Below, one piece after another: positions 1 to 6,515 of a stretch of 8,045 nt of DNA. The stretch's first letter is position 1, and the number at the start of each line of letters is the position of its first letter. The DNA lies in contig DDZV01000027.1 in assembly GCA_002346475.1 (NCBI GenBank), positions 11,349 to 19,393 on the forward strand. Reading direction: 5' to 3'. The notes under the pieces were generated by a model. That model was not told where the DNA came from, made no database searches, and saw only the letters and a program-made list of their open reading frames with translations. Position numbers and translations under genes: made by a program. The stretch comes from Acidobacteria bacterium UBA2999. Its GTDB lineage: Bacteria > Acidobacteriota > Vicinamibacteria > Vicinamibacterales > UBA2999.

Positions 1-1
1 A

Positions 2-640
2 TCCAGTCTTGGAGGGCCAGCTGGTATTGCAGTTGATCCAGAGACCAACGAAGTGTTTATTGCCGATGGATATAGAAATAGGCGTGTCATTGTTTTTGAT
101 GCTACGACAGGGGCTTATAAACGGCACTGGGGAGGGTATGGCGAGAAACCAGATGATGGGCTTGGCGCATTTATTCCATTAGCTGCAGATTCTCAATTCA
201 CCTACGATCCAGACAAGCCCCTTCCAAGACAGATGAGTGGAGTACATTGCCTTTCGCTGAGTACCGACGGGCTTTTATATGTTTGCGACCGTGCGAGCAA
301 TCGAATTCAGGTTTTTGAGCGGGATGGTACCTTTGTGCGTGAAGTACAGATCGAACCACGCCTAGGACTCGAGTGGTACGGTACAACTCATGACATTGCG
401 TTTTCTCATGATCCAGCACAGCAGTTTTTATACGTTGCTGACGGGGCAAATGAGAAGATATGGATTCTTGATCGCAAAGATCTGCGAGTGCTGGATTCAT
501 TTGGTCACGGTGGTCACAGTGCAGGGGCATTTATTACCGTACATGTGTTAGGTGTTGATTCAGCAGGAAATCTTTTTGCGGGTGAGAGCACAGAGGGAAA
601 ACGAGTACAACGGTTTCTTTACCAAGGGTTGACTCGTTAG
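2..640 (+). CDS. NHL-repeat / six-bladed beta-propeller protein, 5' truncated
   Basis: This is the C-terminal 212 residues of a beta-propeller protein whose start lies before the window. The frame is open from base 2 and already reads propeller sequence (GGPAGIAVDP), so the GTG at 53 is an internal Val codon and not the start. Repeated NHL-like blades are visible: GIAVDP...VFIADGYRNRRVIVFD, then LSLSTDGLLYVCDRASNRIQVF, then LYVADGANEKIWILD, then VLGVDSAGNLFAGES. Each has the D-x-x-G...YVAD...N-R-I-x-V/I-F pattern of NHL blades. Such proteins are usually secreted or periplasmic, and some relatives are peptidyl-alpha-hydroxyglycine amidating lyase-like. No catalytic assignment can be made from this fragment, and any signal peptide would be upstream. 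The gene ends in TAG 33 bases before the VOC gene, so co-transcription is likely. Family call is firm; function is unknown. Confidence 0.88.
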   Translation, partial: SSLGGPAGIAVDPETNEVFIADGYRNRRVIVFDATTGAYKRHWGGYGEKPDDGLGAFIPLAADSQFTYDPDKPLPRQMSGVHCLSLSTDGLLYVCDRASNRIQVFERDGTFVREVQIEPRLGLEWYGTTHDIAFSHDPAQQFLYVADGANEKIWILDRKDLRVLDSFGHGGHSAGAFITVHVLGVDSAGNLFAGESTEGKRVQRFLYQGLTR

Positions 641-673
641 GCAATCAAGCCGGTTGCAATGAGGGGAACATAG

Positions 674-1219
674 ATGAGTCGTTTGTTTGGCCCCATTAAA
701 CAAATTGGTTTTGTCGTTGGCAATCTTGAAGAGGCCTTGGCATATTGGACGGAGACGCTTGGGATTGGTCCGTTTTTTGTTATTCGGCATCTACCATTAG
801 AAAAATTCTGGTACCGTGGCGAGCCGTCAACTCCACCCGATCTTGCATTAGCCATTGCCAGTTCAGGCGAGCTGCAGGTTGAGTTAATTTATCAATACGA
901 TAAACATCCGAGTGCATTTTTGGATTGCTTGCAGGCCCGGGGAGATGGTTTACAGCATGCTTCTGCATGGGTAGATCGGAAGGGCTACGAAAAGAATGTG
1001 GCGCAGTTGAAGGAGTCAGGTGTGCCACTTGCACACGAAGGCTGGTTGAAGAATGATGGCCCTCGGTTTGCATTTTTTGCTACTGACATGAAAGCTGGGG
1101 GGTTCCAATATGAAGTTTCTGATGTGGCGGATCCTCAGTTTTCCGCTTTAGGAGAAACAATTCGCGAAGCTGCAAATGGCTGGGACGGCTCGCAGGCTAT
1201 TCGTGATTTGACGTTGTAA
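674..1219 (+). CDS. VOC family (glyoxalase/bleomycin-resistance fold) protein
   Basis: A 181-residue protein of the vicinal oxygen chelate superfamily, probably a cytoplasmic metal-dependent isomerase, lyase or dioxygenase. The first beta-alpha-beta module starts IKQIGFVVGNLEEALAYW (residues 8-25), with the ELQVELI strand near 66-72. The second module includes LQHASAWV (93-100) and ends in FQYEVSD (144-150). Candidate metal ligands are Gln10, Glu70, His95 and Glu147. A Gln in place of the commoner first His is tolerated in several VOC branches. The order resembles methylmalonyl-CoA epimerase and related isomerases, but the similarity is too general to name a substrate. The ATG at 674 has GAGGGG at 661-666, seven bases upstream. 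It sits 33 bases after the propeller gene and 66 before the M24 gene. The nearby MmsA-type dehydrogenase makes an acyl-CoA epimerase or isomerase role possible but unproven. Confidence 0.88.
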   Translation: MSRLFGPIKQIGFVVGNLEEALAYWTETLGIGPFFVIRHLPLEKFWYRGEPSTPPDLALAIASSGELQVELIYQYDKHPSAFLDCLQARGDGLQHASAWVDRKGYEKNVAQLKESGVPLAHEGWLKNDGPRFAFFATDMKAGGFQYEVSDVADPQFSALGETIREAANGWDGSQAIRDLTL

Positions 1220-1271
1220 GGTTAACAAAGAACCGGCGCCGTAGTTTTTTCGCGCTAGCCGTTTCAATAAT

Positions 1272-1278
1272 AGGGAGG
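1272..1278 (+). promoter_or_regulatory. Strong ribosome binding site of the M24 gene
   Basis: AGGGAGG lies seven bases before the ATG at 1286. It is the best Shine-Dalgarno match in the first operon and fixes the start of the M24 gene. The preceding 1220-1271 stretch shows no convincing terminator, so read-through from the VOC gene is likely. Confidence 0.75.
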
Positions 1279-1285
1279 TTTTACT

Positions 1286-2500
1286 ATGGCCGATCCATTT
1301 TCTGCTGCAAAGGCTGGGGCAAAGATTCCTGGCACAGGTACCGGTCCTATTCCTTTTGATCAAGATCGCTTGCATCTGGCAATGGACAATGCGCACTTGG
1401 ACGCGGTAATTGTAACCAGCAAGGTGAATGTTAGGTACTTGACTGGTGGGTACAATTGTATATTTTTTGAGACGATGAACGAATTGGGCATTGGACAGTA
1501 CGGGCCCACAATTCTCTATCGAAAAACTCACCCCGAGCATACGCTATTCCTTGGTTCCTATTTTGATAAGGAACAACTGCCGAATGATCCGATTTGGATA
1601 CCCAATGTCGACATTAGTAGTTGGGTGCACTACAGCACCATTCCATTGATTATCGATTGGATTAAGAAAGAGAAGCTTGAGAACTCAACTATTGGTCTGG
1701 AGTATCCGTTTCTTGCAGCAGATATTTACATGGCATTGCAGAGTGAGCTTCCTAATGTGAAGTGGGTGGATGCTGTCCAGCCTCTCGAATATGTACGAGC
1801 TATTAAGCGTCCAGATGAACTTGCGATACTTCGTTCGGCCTCTGAAAAAGTTGTAGAGGCGATGCTGTACGGTTTCCGTGAAACCAAGCCAGGAATGTCG
1901 AGTCGTGACATCGAGAAAATGGTTGCCCATGAGGAACGACGGCTCGGGCTTACTTTTGATTATTGCCTGGTGGGTATTGGCAAGGATGCCAATCGTACGC
2001 CACGTGACAATATAAAGTTCGAGGCAGGGATGATCATGGACTTTGATTCAGGCGGCAATATTAAGGGCTATATAGGAGATGTTTGCCGTATGGGCAGTAG
2101 TGGCGAACCAGAACCATTACAAAAACAATTACTGGAAGAAATCAATCATGTGCAAATGGCATCCCGTGCGCCAATCAAGCCTGGTGCACGAGGTGGCGAG
2201 ATTGTTGACGCAGGGAAAAAGGCAATTGCTGAGTGTGAGCATGGATCATGGATGGGGTACATTGCGCATGGCATGGGATTAGTTTCGCACGAGGCGCCAC
2301 GTCTCGTTACGAAGCCAATACCATATCCAAACGAGTGGGCTGAGCGACCTCTAGAAGCTGGCATGGTGGTGTCTATTGAAACCACGATTGCAAAACCAGA
2401 GTGCGGATACGTCAAGCTTGAGGATACGGTGTCCGTCACTGAGACGGGCTGGGAAGGGTTTGGCGATGGTGGCCGTAGCTGGAACCCGATTGGTAGCTGA
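1286..2500 (+). CDS. M24 family metallohydrolase (Xaa-Pro dipeptidase / creatinase-like)
   Basis: A 404-residue two-domain pita-bread enzyme. A creatinase-type N-terminal domain (about residues 25-165; LDAVIVTSKVNVRYLTG at 38-54) precedes the catalytic domain from about 175 (RPDELAILRSASE). The dinuclear metal site can be read as Asp254 (FDSGG), Asp265 (GYIGDVCR), His328 (AHGMG), Glu365 (VSIETT) and Glu379 (VKLEDTV). The conserved second His of the HE-A-P motif is His335. All five ligands are present, so the enzyme should be active. M24 members include prolidases, creatinase, DMSP lyase DddP and ectoine hydrolase DoeA, so a non-peptide C-N substrate is as likely as a peptide. There is no signal peptide, so it is cytoplasmic. 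The stop is only 14 bases before the MmsA-type dehydrogenase gene, which points to one transcript and perhaps one pathway. Superfamily call is firm; substrate is unknown. Confidence 0.92.
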   Translation: MADPFSAAKAGAKIPGTGTGPIPFDQDRLHLAMDNAHLDAVIVTSKVNVRYLTGGYNCIFFETMNELGIGQYGPTILYRKTHPEHTLFLGSYFDKEQLPNDPIWIPNVDISSWVHYSTIPLIIDWIKKEKLENSTIGLEYPFLAADIYMALQSELPNVKWVDAVQPLEYVRAIKRPDELAILRSASEKVVEAMLYGFRETKPGMSSRDIEKMVAHEERRLGLTFDYCLVGIGKDANRTPRDNIKFEAGMIMDFDSGGNIKGYIGDVCRMGSSGEPEPLQKQLLEEINHVQMASRAPIKPGARGGEIVDAGKKAIAECEHGSWMGYIAHGMGLVSHEAPRLVTKPIPYPNEWAERPLEAGMVVSIETTIAKPECGYVKLEDTVSVTETGWEGFGDGGRSWNPIGS

Positions 2501-2514
2501 GAGGAGCGGTAGTA

Positions 2515-4023
2515 ATGGCTAATCCAGGAACAGTGAGCCCCAGTGACATTGCTAACATTGCGGGAAGCAGTGTTGAGCTTGTGCCTAATTTTATTGGTGG
2601 TCAATGGGTAGAGGCGAACGGTTCAACACTGTTTAATGTGTATAACCCTGCAACGGGCGAAGTCATTGCAAAGGTACCGTTGTCGGGGGAAGAGCATGTA
2701 AACGAGGCCGTTGCCGCAGCAGCACGTGCATTTCCTGGATGGCGGGAGACTCCGCCAGCAATTCGAGCACGAAGCATGTTTCGCTTCAAGCAGCTGCTGG
2801 ATGAGCATTTTGAAGAACTTGTCCAGTTGGTGACCACCGATCAAGGCAAAACTCTCGCTGAAGCACGGGGAAGTCTTCAGAGGGCAGTCGAATTAGTTGA
2901 AGTGGCATGTGGTGGACCATCGTTGCTTATGGGTGGATATGGCCTCGAAAACGTGACGCCTGGAGTAGATTGCCATGTTGTTAAGCAACCACTTGGTGTT
3001 TGCGCGATCATTACGCCTTTTAATTTCCCGGCAATGGTGCCAATGATGTTTCTACCGTTTGCGGTAGTCAGTGGCAACACGGTTGTGGTGAAACCTTCGG
3101 AGCATGTTCCTTTAGTACAACGGCGACTGGCAGAATTATTAAGTCAGTGCGACCTTCCACCTGGAGTGGTGAATGTAGTCAATGGAGGGCGCGAGGCTGT
3201 TGAGGCTCTCTGCGATCATCCAGACATTAAGGCCGTTTCCTTTGTAGGGTCGTCCCCGGTAGCCAAGACGGTTTATCAAAGAGCCACTAAGGCTGGTAAG
3301 CGTGCACAAGCATTTGGGGGTGCGAAGAATCTTGTCGTTGTAATGCCAGATGCCGATCTCGATGAGACGATTCGGAGTATTAGCGAGTCGTTTTTTGTGT
3401 GTGCGGGGCAACGGTGTCTTGCTGCCAGCATTATGGTGCCGGTAGGCAATGTTCACAAGGCCGCGAGGGATCGCATGGTTGAGGTGGCATCTGGATATCA
3501 ACTGGGAGACGGTGCCAAGGCAGGTGTCACAATGGGTCCAGTTGTTAGCGCACAAGCACGGGACCGAATTAATGGGGTCGTCGAACGTGGCGTTGCAGCG
3601 GGAGCAAATCTTGTTCTGGATGGTCGGAGCGTGCGCGTGCCCGATCAACCTGAAGGTTTCTTTGTGGCGCCCTCAGTTTTTGATGCCGCAACCCCTGAAA
3701 TGGAAATTTCAAATGAGGAAACCTTTGGTCCCGTTGTATCTATCAGCCCTGTTCAAACTCTTGAGGATGCCTTTGAGTTGATGCATCGAATTCCCAAAGC
3801 AAATGCCGTTTCAATTTTTACATCGAGTGGAAAAATTGCTCGTGAGTTTAACCGGAATGTTGTTGCTCCGATGGTTGGTATAAACATTGGGGTACCTGCG
3901 CCGATGGCATACTTTCCATTTGGGGGTGCAAAGGATAGCTTCTTTGGAGATTTAAAGGCGCACGGACGAGATGGATTTGAATTTTTTACAGATAAGCGTC
4001 TTACGATTTATCGTTGGCCTTAG
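2515..4023 (+). CDS. mmsA: CoA-acylating (methyl)malonate-semialdehyde dehydrogenase
   Basis: A 502-residue aldehyde dehydrogenase superfamily enzyme of the MmsA/IolA branch. This branch converts malonate or methylmalonate semialdehyde with NAD+ and CoA into acetyl-CoA or propionyl-CoA, releasing CO2. Visible motifs are the N-terminal FIGGQWVEANG (26-36), PFNFPAMVP with oxyanion Asn170 (168-176), VVKPSE (191-196), FVGSSPV (243-249), catalytic Cys301 in GQRCLA, and EETFGP (401-406). The typical MmsA tail FFGDL...DGFEFFTDKR...RW is present. The usual ELGGK general-base Glu is replaced by Ala266 in QAFGGAKN. This is the MmsA signature and fits transfer of the thioester to CoA rather than hydrolysis. 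The ATG follows GAGGAG at 2501-2506, and the gene begins 14 bases after the M24 gene. Length matches the family. The family is solid; the physiological semialdehyde is inferred, and valine, inositol, beta-alanine or another route could feed it. Confidence 0.93.
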   Translation: MANPGTVSPSDIANIAGSSVELVPNFIGGQWVEANGSTLFNVYNPATGEVIAKVPLSGEEHVNEAVAAAARAFPGWRETPPAIRARSMFRFKQLLDEHFEELVQLVTTDQGKTLAEARGSLQRAVELVEVACGGPSLLMGGYGLENVTPGVDCHVVKQPLGVCAIITPFNFPAMVPMMFLPFAVVSGNTVVVKPSEHVPLVQRRLAELLSQCDLPPGVVNVVNGGREAVEALCDHPDIKAVSFVGSSPVAKTVYQRATKAGKRAQAFGGAKNLVVVMPDADLDETIRSISESFFVCAGQRCLAASIMVPVGNVHKAARDRMVEVASGYQLGDGAKAGVTMGPVVSAQARDRINGVVERGVAAGANLVLDGRSVRVPDQPEGFFVAPSVFDAATPEMEISNEETFGPVVSISPVQTLEDAFELMHRIPKANAVSIFTSSGKIAREFNRNVVAPMVGINIGVPAPMAYFPFGGAKDSFFGDLKAHGRDGFEFFTDKRLTIYRWP

Positions 4024-4121
4024 GTAGTTTTGTTTCTAAACGGTTGTGTCGAAAAGGTGTGTCCTCTAGACATAACTACTAGTTAGTTCATGTAACTTAT
4101 TTGCAATGATGGGATTTTGAC

Positions 4122-4490
4122 ATGGCAACAAATGATACGTGCTGTAGCAGCGCCCCGTACTTCAAAGCACACGAGGGCAAACTTGAAGCGTTAAAGACAC
4201 TCTGCGATCAACTCGTTCAGAAGACGAGCGAGGAACCGGGATGTCTCTATTGCGGATTTAGTTTTGATGGCGATCAAACTTTTTGCCGTGAGGGTTATGA
4301 GAATGCGGATGCCTGGCTTGCGCATCTCGGGAACATAGGCGAGATCTTTGGTGAGATGCTCAAGGTATCTGATCTCACACGTTTAGAAGTGCACGCGGCT
4401 GCTTCAGATGTCCCGAAGGTTCGCAAGACTCTAGGCGATATGGGTATCGAGGCTCAGGTGTTCGCGCTGGAATACGGGTTCCGGAAATAA
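4122..4490 (+). CDS. Small ABM-like dimeric alpha-beta barrel protein
   Basis: A 122-residue protein resembling antibiotic biosynthesis monooxygenase (ABM) or quinol-monooxygenase-like ferredoxin-fold proteins. The diagnostic pattern is a helix HEGKLEALKTLCDQLVQKTSEEPGC followed by a strand and then CREGYENADAWLAHLGN (about 55-71), which matches the E-x-Y-x-D/N-x-x-A-x-x-x-H motif of the fold. ABM members are cofactor-independent oxygenases or ligand-binding dimers; none of that can be confirmed here. Six cysteines (7, 8, 28, 41, 44, 55), including a CxxC at 41-44, are unusual for so short a family member. The start has only a weak GGG-type ribosome site, and the 98-base gap after mmsA could hold a separate promoter. 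It is the last gene of the (+) run. It could also be a stress-responsive ABM protein unrelated to the dehydrogenase. Confidence 0.7.
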   Translation: MATNDTCCSSAPYFKAHEGKLEALKTLCDQLVQKTSEEPGCLYCGFSFDGDQTFCREGYENADAWLAHLGNIGEIFGEMLKVSDLTRLEVHAAASDVPKVRKTLGDMGIEAQVFALEYGFRK

Positions 4491-4506
4491 TAGCCTGTAG
4501 ACCGAA

Positions 4507-4544
4507 TTGCACTGGACACACGCTTTCGCATGTGTCCAGTGCAA
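4507..4544. terminator. 14-bp perfect hairpin between convergent genes
   Basis: TTGCACTGGACACA (4507-4520) pairs perfectly with TGTGTCCAGTGCAA (4531-4544) around a 10-base loop. It lies 17 bases after the ABM-like gene and 45 bases past the end of the minus-strand ThuA gene, the usual place for a bidirectional terminator. No T-run follows on either strand, so it does not meet the classical intrinsic pattern. It may instead stabilise mRNA 3' ends or act with a factor. Confidence 0.55.
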
Positions 4545-4588
4545 CAAACTTCAATAGTCCTTCCGTAAGCGTTACTGAGCGAGGCAGC

Positions 4589-5440
4589 TTACTTGTTGGC
4601 TGCCCAGTGCAGGCCCTGCAACAGCATTGTTTGAAATTCTTTGGCTGCCCATGCATCCGAGTGATGGCCAATTCTCAAATAAAAGACACGAGATACACCG
4701 TAGCTCGTTGTCCAGGCCATGGCAGGATCAAAACCACCGTCATGTGCATACCGTCTGTCACCATCGGGATGATCGGTTGTTATAAGGACATGAATGTCAT
4801 CCGCGAGATAAATATTATTGTAGAGTTCATCAAGTGTAGCGTAATCACTTACACCATTTGTGATTGGGTGTTTGTCGTCGACGACTTTGATATTCATGTC
4901 GATGGGTTTTTCTATGCCAGACGTAACCGTCTGACGGTACTGCTTACGATCGATGATTTCATCTTCGAATATGTATTTACCACCGATAATGTTTTTCCAC
5001 TCGGGCCACCCGCTATGCGCGGCTAGGTTGTGGTGCAATGATAAAAAGCCAATGCCCGGCTCAGTATTGAGCATGTCCTGGAATAGTTGCTGCTGTGCTG
5101 CTGGCCAGGCTGCAAGCATGTCGTACCGAAGAACTACGTCAAATTTTTCAGCGAGCCCAGGCGCCAACGTACTGGCTGCTGGAGGGAGCTTGCAGTCATA
5201 GATAGGCTTGCCATTTACGATGGTGAGGTGATCGCACGCGGTCATTGCTTCATGGAGGTCTAGTTTTGTATATTCAATACCCGGCAGAGCATCCAGCATG
5301 GCCCAGAAAAGTGGTTCCTCAAAATCATGGTTTCCGTAGGTTACGAGCACGCGAAGAGGCTCATCCTTGCTTTGGCCGGAAGTGCTAGCTGTCCAAATCA
5401 CACAGGACAGTAGAAGTCCTGTTATAAAGAGTTTTTTCAT
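4589..5440 (-). CDS. ThuA-like domain protein, exported
   Basis: A 283-residue minus-strand protein of the ThuA family (trehalose-utilisation type, glutamine-amidotransferase-like fold). The N-terminus MKKLFITGLLLSCVIWTAS is a Sec signal, with cleavage likely around residues 18-24. The mature fold begins at LRVLVTYGNHDFEEPLFW (29-46), and a short block with FDVVLRYDML (100-109) follows. The conserved core is GIGFLSLHHNLAAHSGWPEW (129-148) with IIGGKY (151-156). The C-terminal signature is PAMAWTTSYGVSRVFYLRIG (239-258) and LLQGLHWA (273-280). ThuA proteins often sit with DUF1080 proteins and sugar oxidoreductases; their exact reaction is uncertain. The gene is divergent from the DUF1080 gene, starting 197 bases away. 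The start has a strong ribosome site, AGAGGAGAT on the minus strand at 5445-5453. Family assignment is good; biochemical role is inferred. Confidence 0.87.
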   Translation of the reverse strand: MKKLFITGLLLSCVIWTASTSGQSKDEPLRVLVTYGNHDFEEPLFWAMLDALPGIEYTKLDLHEAMTACDHLTIVNGKPIYDCKLPPAASTLAPGLAEKFDVVLRYDMLAAWPAAQQQLFQDMLNTEPGIGFLSLHHNLAAHSGWPEWKNIIGGKYIFEDEIIDRKQYRQTVTSGIEKPIDMNIKVVDDKHPITNGVSDYATLDELYNNIYLADDIHVLITTDHPDGDRRYAHDGGFDPAMAWTTSYGVSRVFYLRIGHHSDAWAAKEFQTMLLQGLHWAANK

Positions 5441-5477
5441 GCCGATCTCCTCTAAAGGGGTTCGCTGGAAGCACGCA

Positions 5478-5483
5478 ATTATA
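5478..5483 (-). promoter_or_regulatory. Possible -10 element of the thuA-like gene
   Basis: On the minus strand this reads TATAAT, a perfect -10 hexamer in an AT-rich tract, about 38 bases before the start codon. No good -35 sits 16-18 bases upstream. The region where one would be expected overlaps an inverted repeat (5503-5519), so an activator-dependent promoter is possible. Support is weak. Confidence 0.35.
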
Positions 5484-5498
5484 AAAAAAGTTAATGTC

Positions 5499-5519
5499 AG
5501 CGGTGGTTCAGCTAACTAC
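5499..5519. promoter_or_regulatory. Operator-like element, copy A
   Basis: AGCGGTGGT (5499-5507), then six bases, then AACTAC (5514-5519). GTGGTT at 5503-5508 and AACTAC form inverted arms with one G-T mismatch. It lies where the -35 region of the thuA-like promoter would be. It is a near copy of the element at 5601-5620, which suggests a shared regulator binding both sites. Confidence 0.4.
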
Positions 5520-5600
5520 TGTAACATCAGACTGTGGATTATGGCCTCGGCTGCATCCTTGTTCAAGTACCTTAATTTCCTCGATTCCTATACGGGCCCA

Positions 5601-5620
5601 AGCGGTGGTAGAGTAACCAC
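5601..5620. promoter_or_regulatory. Operator-like element, copy B
   Basis: AGCGGTGGT (5601-5609), then five bases, then AACCAC (5615-5620), directly before the ribosome site of the DUF1080 gene. GTGGT and ACCAC form perfect five-base inverted arms. The nine-base left half is identical to copy A 102 bases upstream, and the right half differs by one base. No known binding motif is recognised. Confidence 0.4.
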
Positions 5621-5622
5621 GC

Positions 5623-5629
5623 AAAGGAG
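5623..5629 (+). promoter_or_regulatory. Ribosome binding site of the DUF1080 gene
   Basis: AAAGGAG lies eight bases before the ATG at 5638. It supports that start, which places the Tat motif at residues 15-20, a normal depth for a twin-arginine signal. Confidence 0.75.
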
Positions 5630-5637
5630 AAGCGGTC

Positions 5638-6492
5638 ATGGCAAACAGTTATTTCAATCTTGAGAAAAGCGGCCTTGTGTCGCGGCGCCAACTTATGGCT
5701 GGCGTTGGGGCTGCCGTCGCGGGCGCAGCTGTCGCACCCGCTGCGGTGGCGGAAGTCTCGCAACTGCGGCCGGGAGGGATCCAGCTTTTTAACGGCAAGG
5801 ATTTCTCAGGTTTATACACACACCTGAACGGCCCAGGCTTGGATGACCCGGACAAGGTATTCACGATCAATGACGGGATACTTCGCATCAGCGGTCAAAC
5901 CTACGGCGGGATCTACACGAACTATGGGTATGAGAACTACCGCATCATCGTCGAATGGAAGTGGGGAGAGAAGATGTGGCAGCAAGGGGCCAGAGACTCT
6001 GGGCTATTACTGCATGGCACTGGAGGAGATGGTGGCTTTCGGGGAGACTGGATTGAAAGCATTGAGTTTCAGATGTATGAGGGTGCGACTGGTGACTTTA
6101 TTCTTCTGAATGGCAAGACTGGGGTGAGCGTGACAGTCGAGGGCGAAATGCGTGACGACACACTCTATCACTACGTTCCAGGAATGCCAGCGCAGGAGCG
6201 TGCGATGATGAAGAACGGTGAGCCAACGGGCATCACTTACATCATTCCGCACCTTAATCGCGATCCTAACTGGAGGAGCGAACTGGGCTTTCGAGGAAAA
6301 GACACCGTTGAAAAGCCGGTTGGCGAGTGGAATACGATCGAGGCTATCTGTGACCGTGACACCATCACGAATATCGTGAATGGACACGAGGTCAATAAGG
6401 CTACGAAGTGCTGGCCGAGGCGAGGCAAGATCGGAATCCAGTCGGAGGGTGCAGAGCTCTTTATTCGTAGAATGGAATTGTTCCCGCTGTAG
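5638..6492 (+). CDS. Tat-exported DUF1080 protein (3-keto-disaccharide hydrolase family)
   Basis: A 284-residue protein of the DUF1080 / LamG-like jelly-roll family. Characterised members hydrolyse 3-keto-glycosides made by sugar 3-dehydrogenases. The N-terminus has a twin-arginine signal: SRRQLM (15-20), then an Ala/Gly/Val-rich segment, and AVA before Glu39 as a likely cleavage site. The protein should therefore be folded in the cytoplasm and sent to the periplasm. The domain starts with IQLFNGKDFSGLY (48-60), the usual LFNGKDLSGW-type opening. It continues with ILRISG (81-86), ARDSGLLLHG (118-127), IESIEFQMYEG (139-149) and WNTIEAICDRDTITNIVNGH (231-250), and closes with GKIGIQSEGAELFIRRMEL (263-281). 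The RDSG...EFQ pattern and the end motif are typical. It is divergent from the ThuA-like gene, a common pairing. Family call is strong; the substrate is inferred, and it could equally be a carbohydrate-binding member. Confidence 0.9.
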   Translation: MANSYFNLEKSGLVSRRQLMAGVGAAVAGAAVAPAAVAEVSQLRPGGIQLFNGKDFSGLYTHLNGPGLDDPDKVFTINDGILRISGQTYGGIYTNYGYENYRIIVEWKWGEKMWQQGARDSGLLLHGTGGDGGFRGDWIESIEFQMYEGATGDFILLNGKTGVSVTVEGEMRDDTLYHYVPGMPAQERAMMKNGEPTGITYIIPHLNRDPNWRSELGFRGKDTVEKPVGEWNTIEAICDRDTITNIVNGHEVNKATKCWPRRGKIGIQSEGAELFIRRMELFPL

Positions 6493-6515
6493 TAGGTTTT
6501 TAAGCTAGAGATGGC

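Noticed and set aside
53..55. GTG as start of the first gene
   Set aside because: The same frame is open to the window edge and upstream codons already encode beta-propeller sequence, so this GTG is internal.
1235..1251. Possible terminator between the VOC and M24 genes (GC palindrome followed by T-run)
   Set aside because: CGGCGCCG is a self-complementary eight-mer with no loop, so it cannot form a useful hairpin before the T-run.
1148..1540. Minus-strand open frame of 130 codons across the VOC-M24 junction
   Set aside because: It overlaps the ends of two well-supported plus-strand genes and resembles no known protein.
1286..2500. Naming the M24 protein DddP (DMSP lyase) or DoeA (ectoine hydrolase)
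   Set aside because: The fold and ligands match the superfamily, but the sequence around the active site does not follow what I recall of either enzyme, and the usual ectoine partner genes are not in the window.
3139..3648. Minus-strand open frame of 169 codons inside mmsA
   Set aside because: It lies wholly within the conserved dehydrogenase sequence on the other strand and has no family features.
4024..4121. Promoter for the ABM-like gene and an AACTA-N5-TAGTT imperfect palindrome
   Set aside because: No -35/-10 pair with acceptable match and spacing was found, and five-base arms are expected by chance in this AT-rich stretch.
4532..5026. Plus-strand open frame of 164 codons opposite the ThuA-like gene
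   Set aside because: It is antisense to a well-supported coding gene, has no recognisable domain and overlaps the intergenic hairpin at its start.
5402..5440. Lipoprotein signal (LLSC, Cys13) in the ThuA-like protein
   Set aside because: Leu at the -2 position is atypical and the hydrophobic stretch before Cys13 is very short, while hydrophobic residues continue after it. A plain Sec signal fits better.
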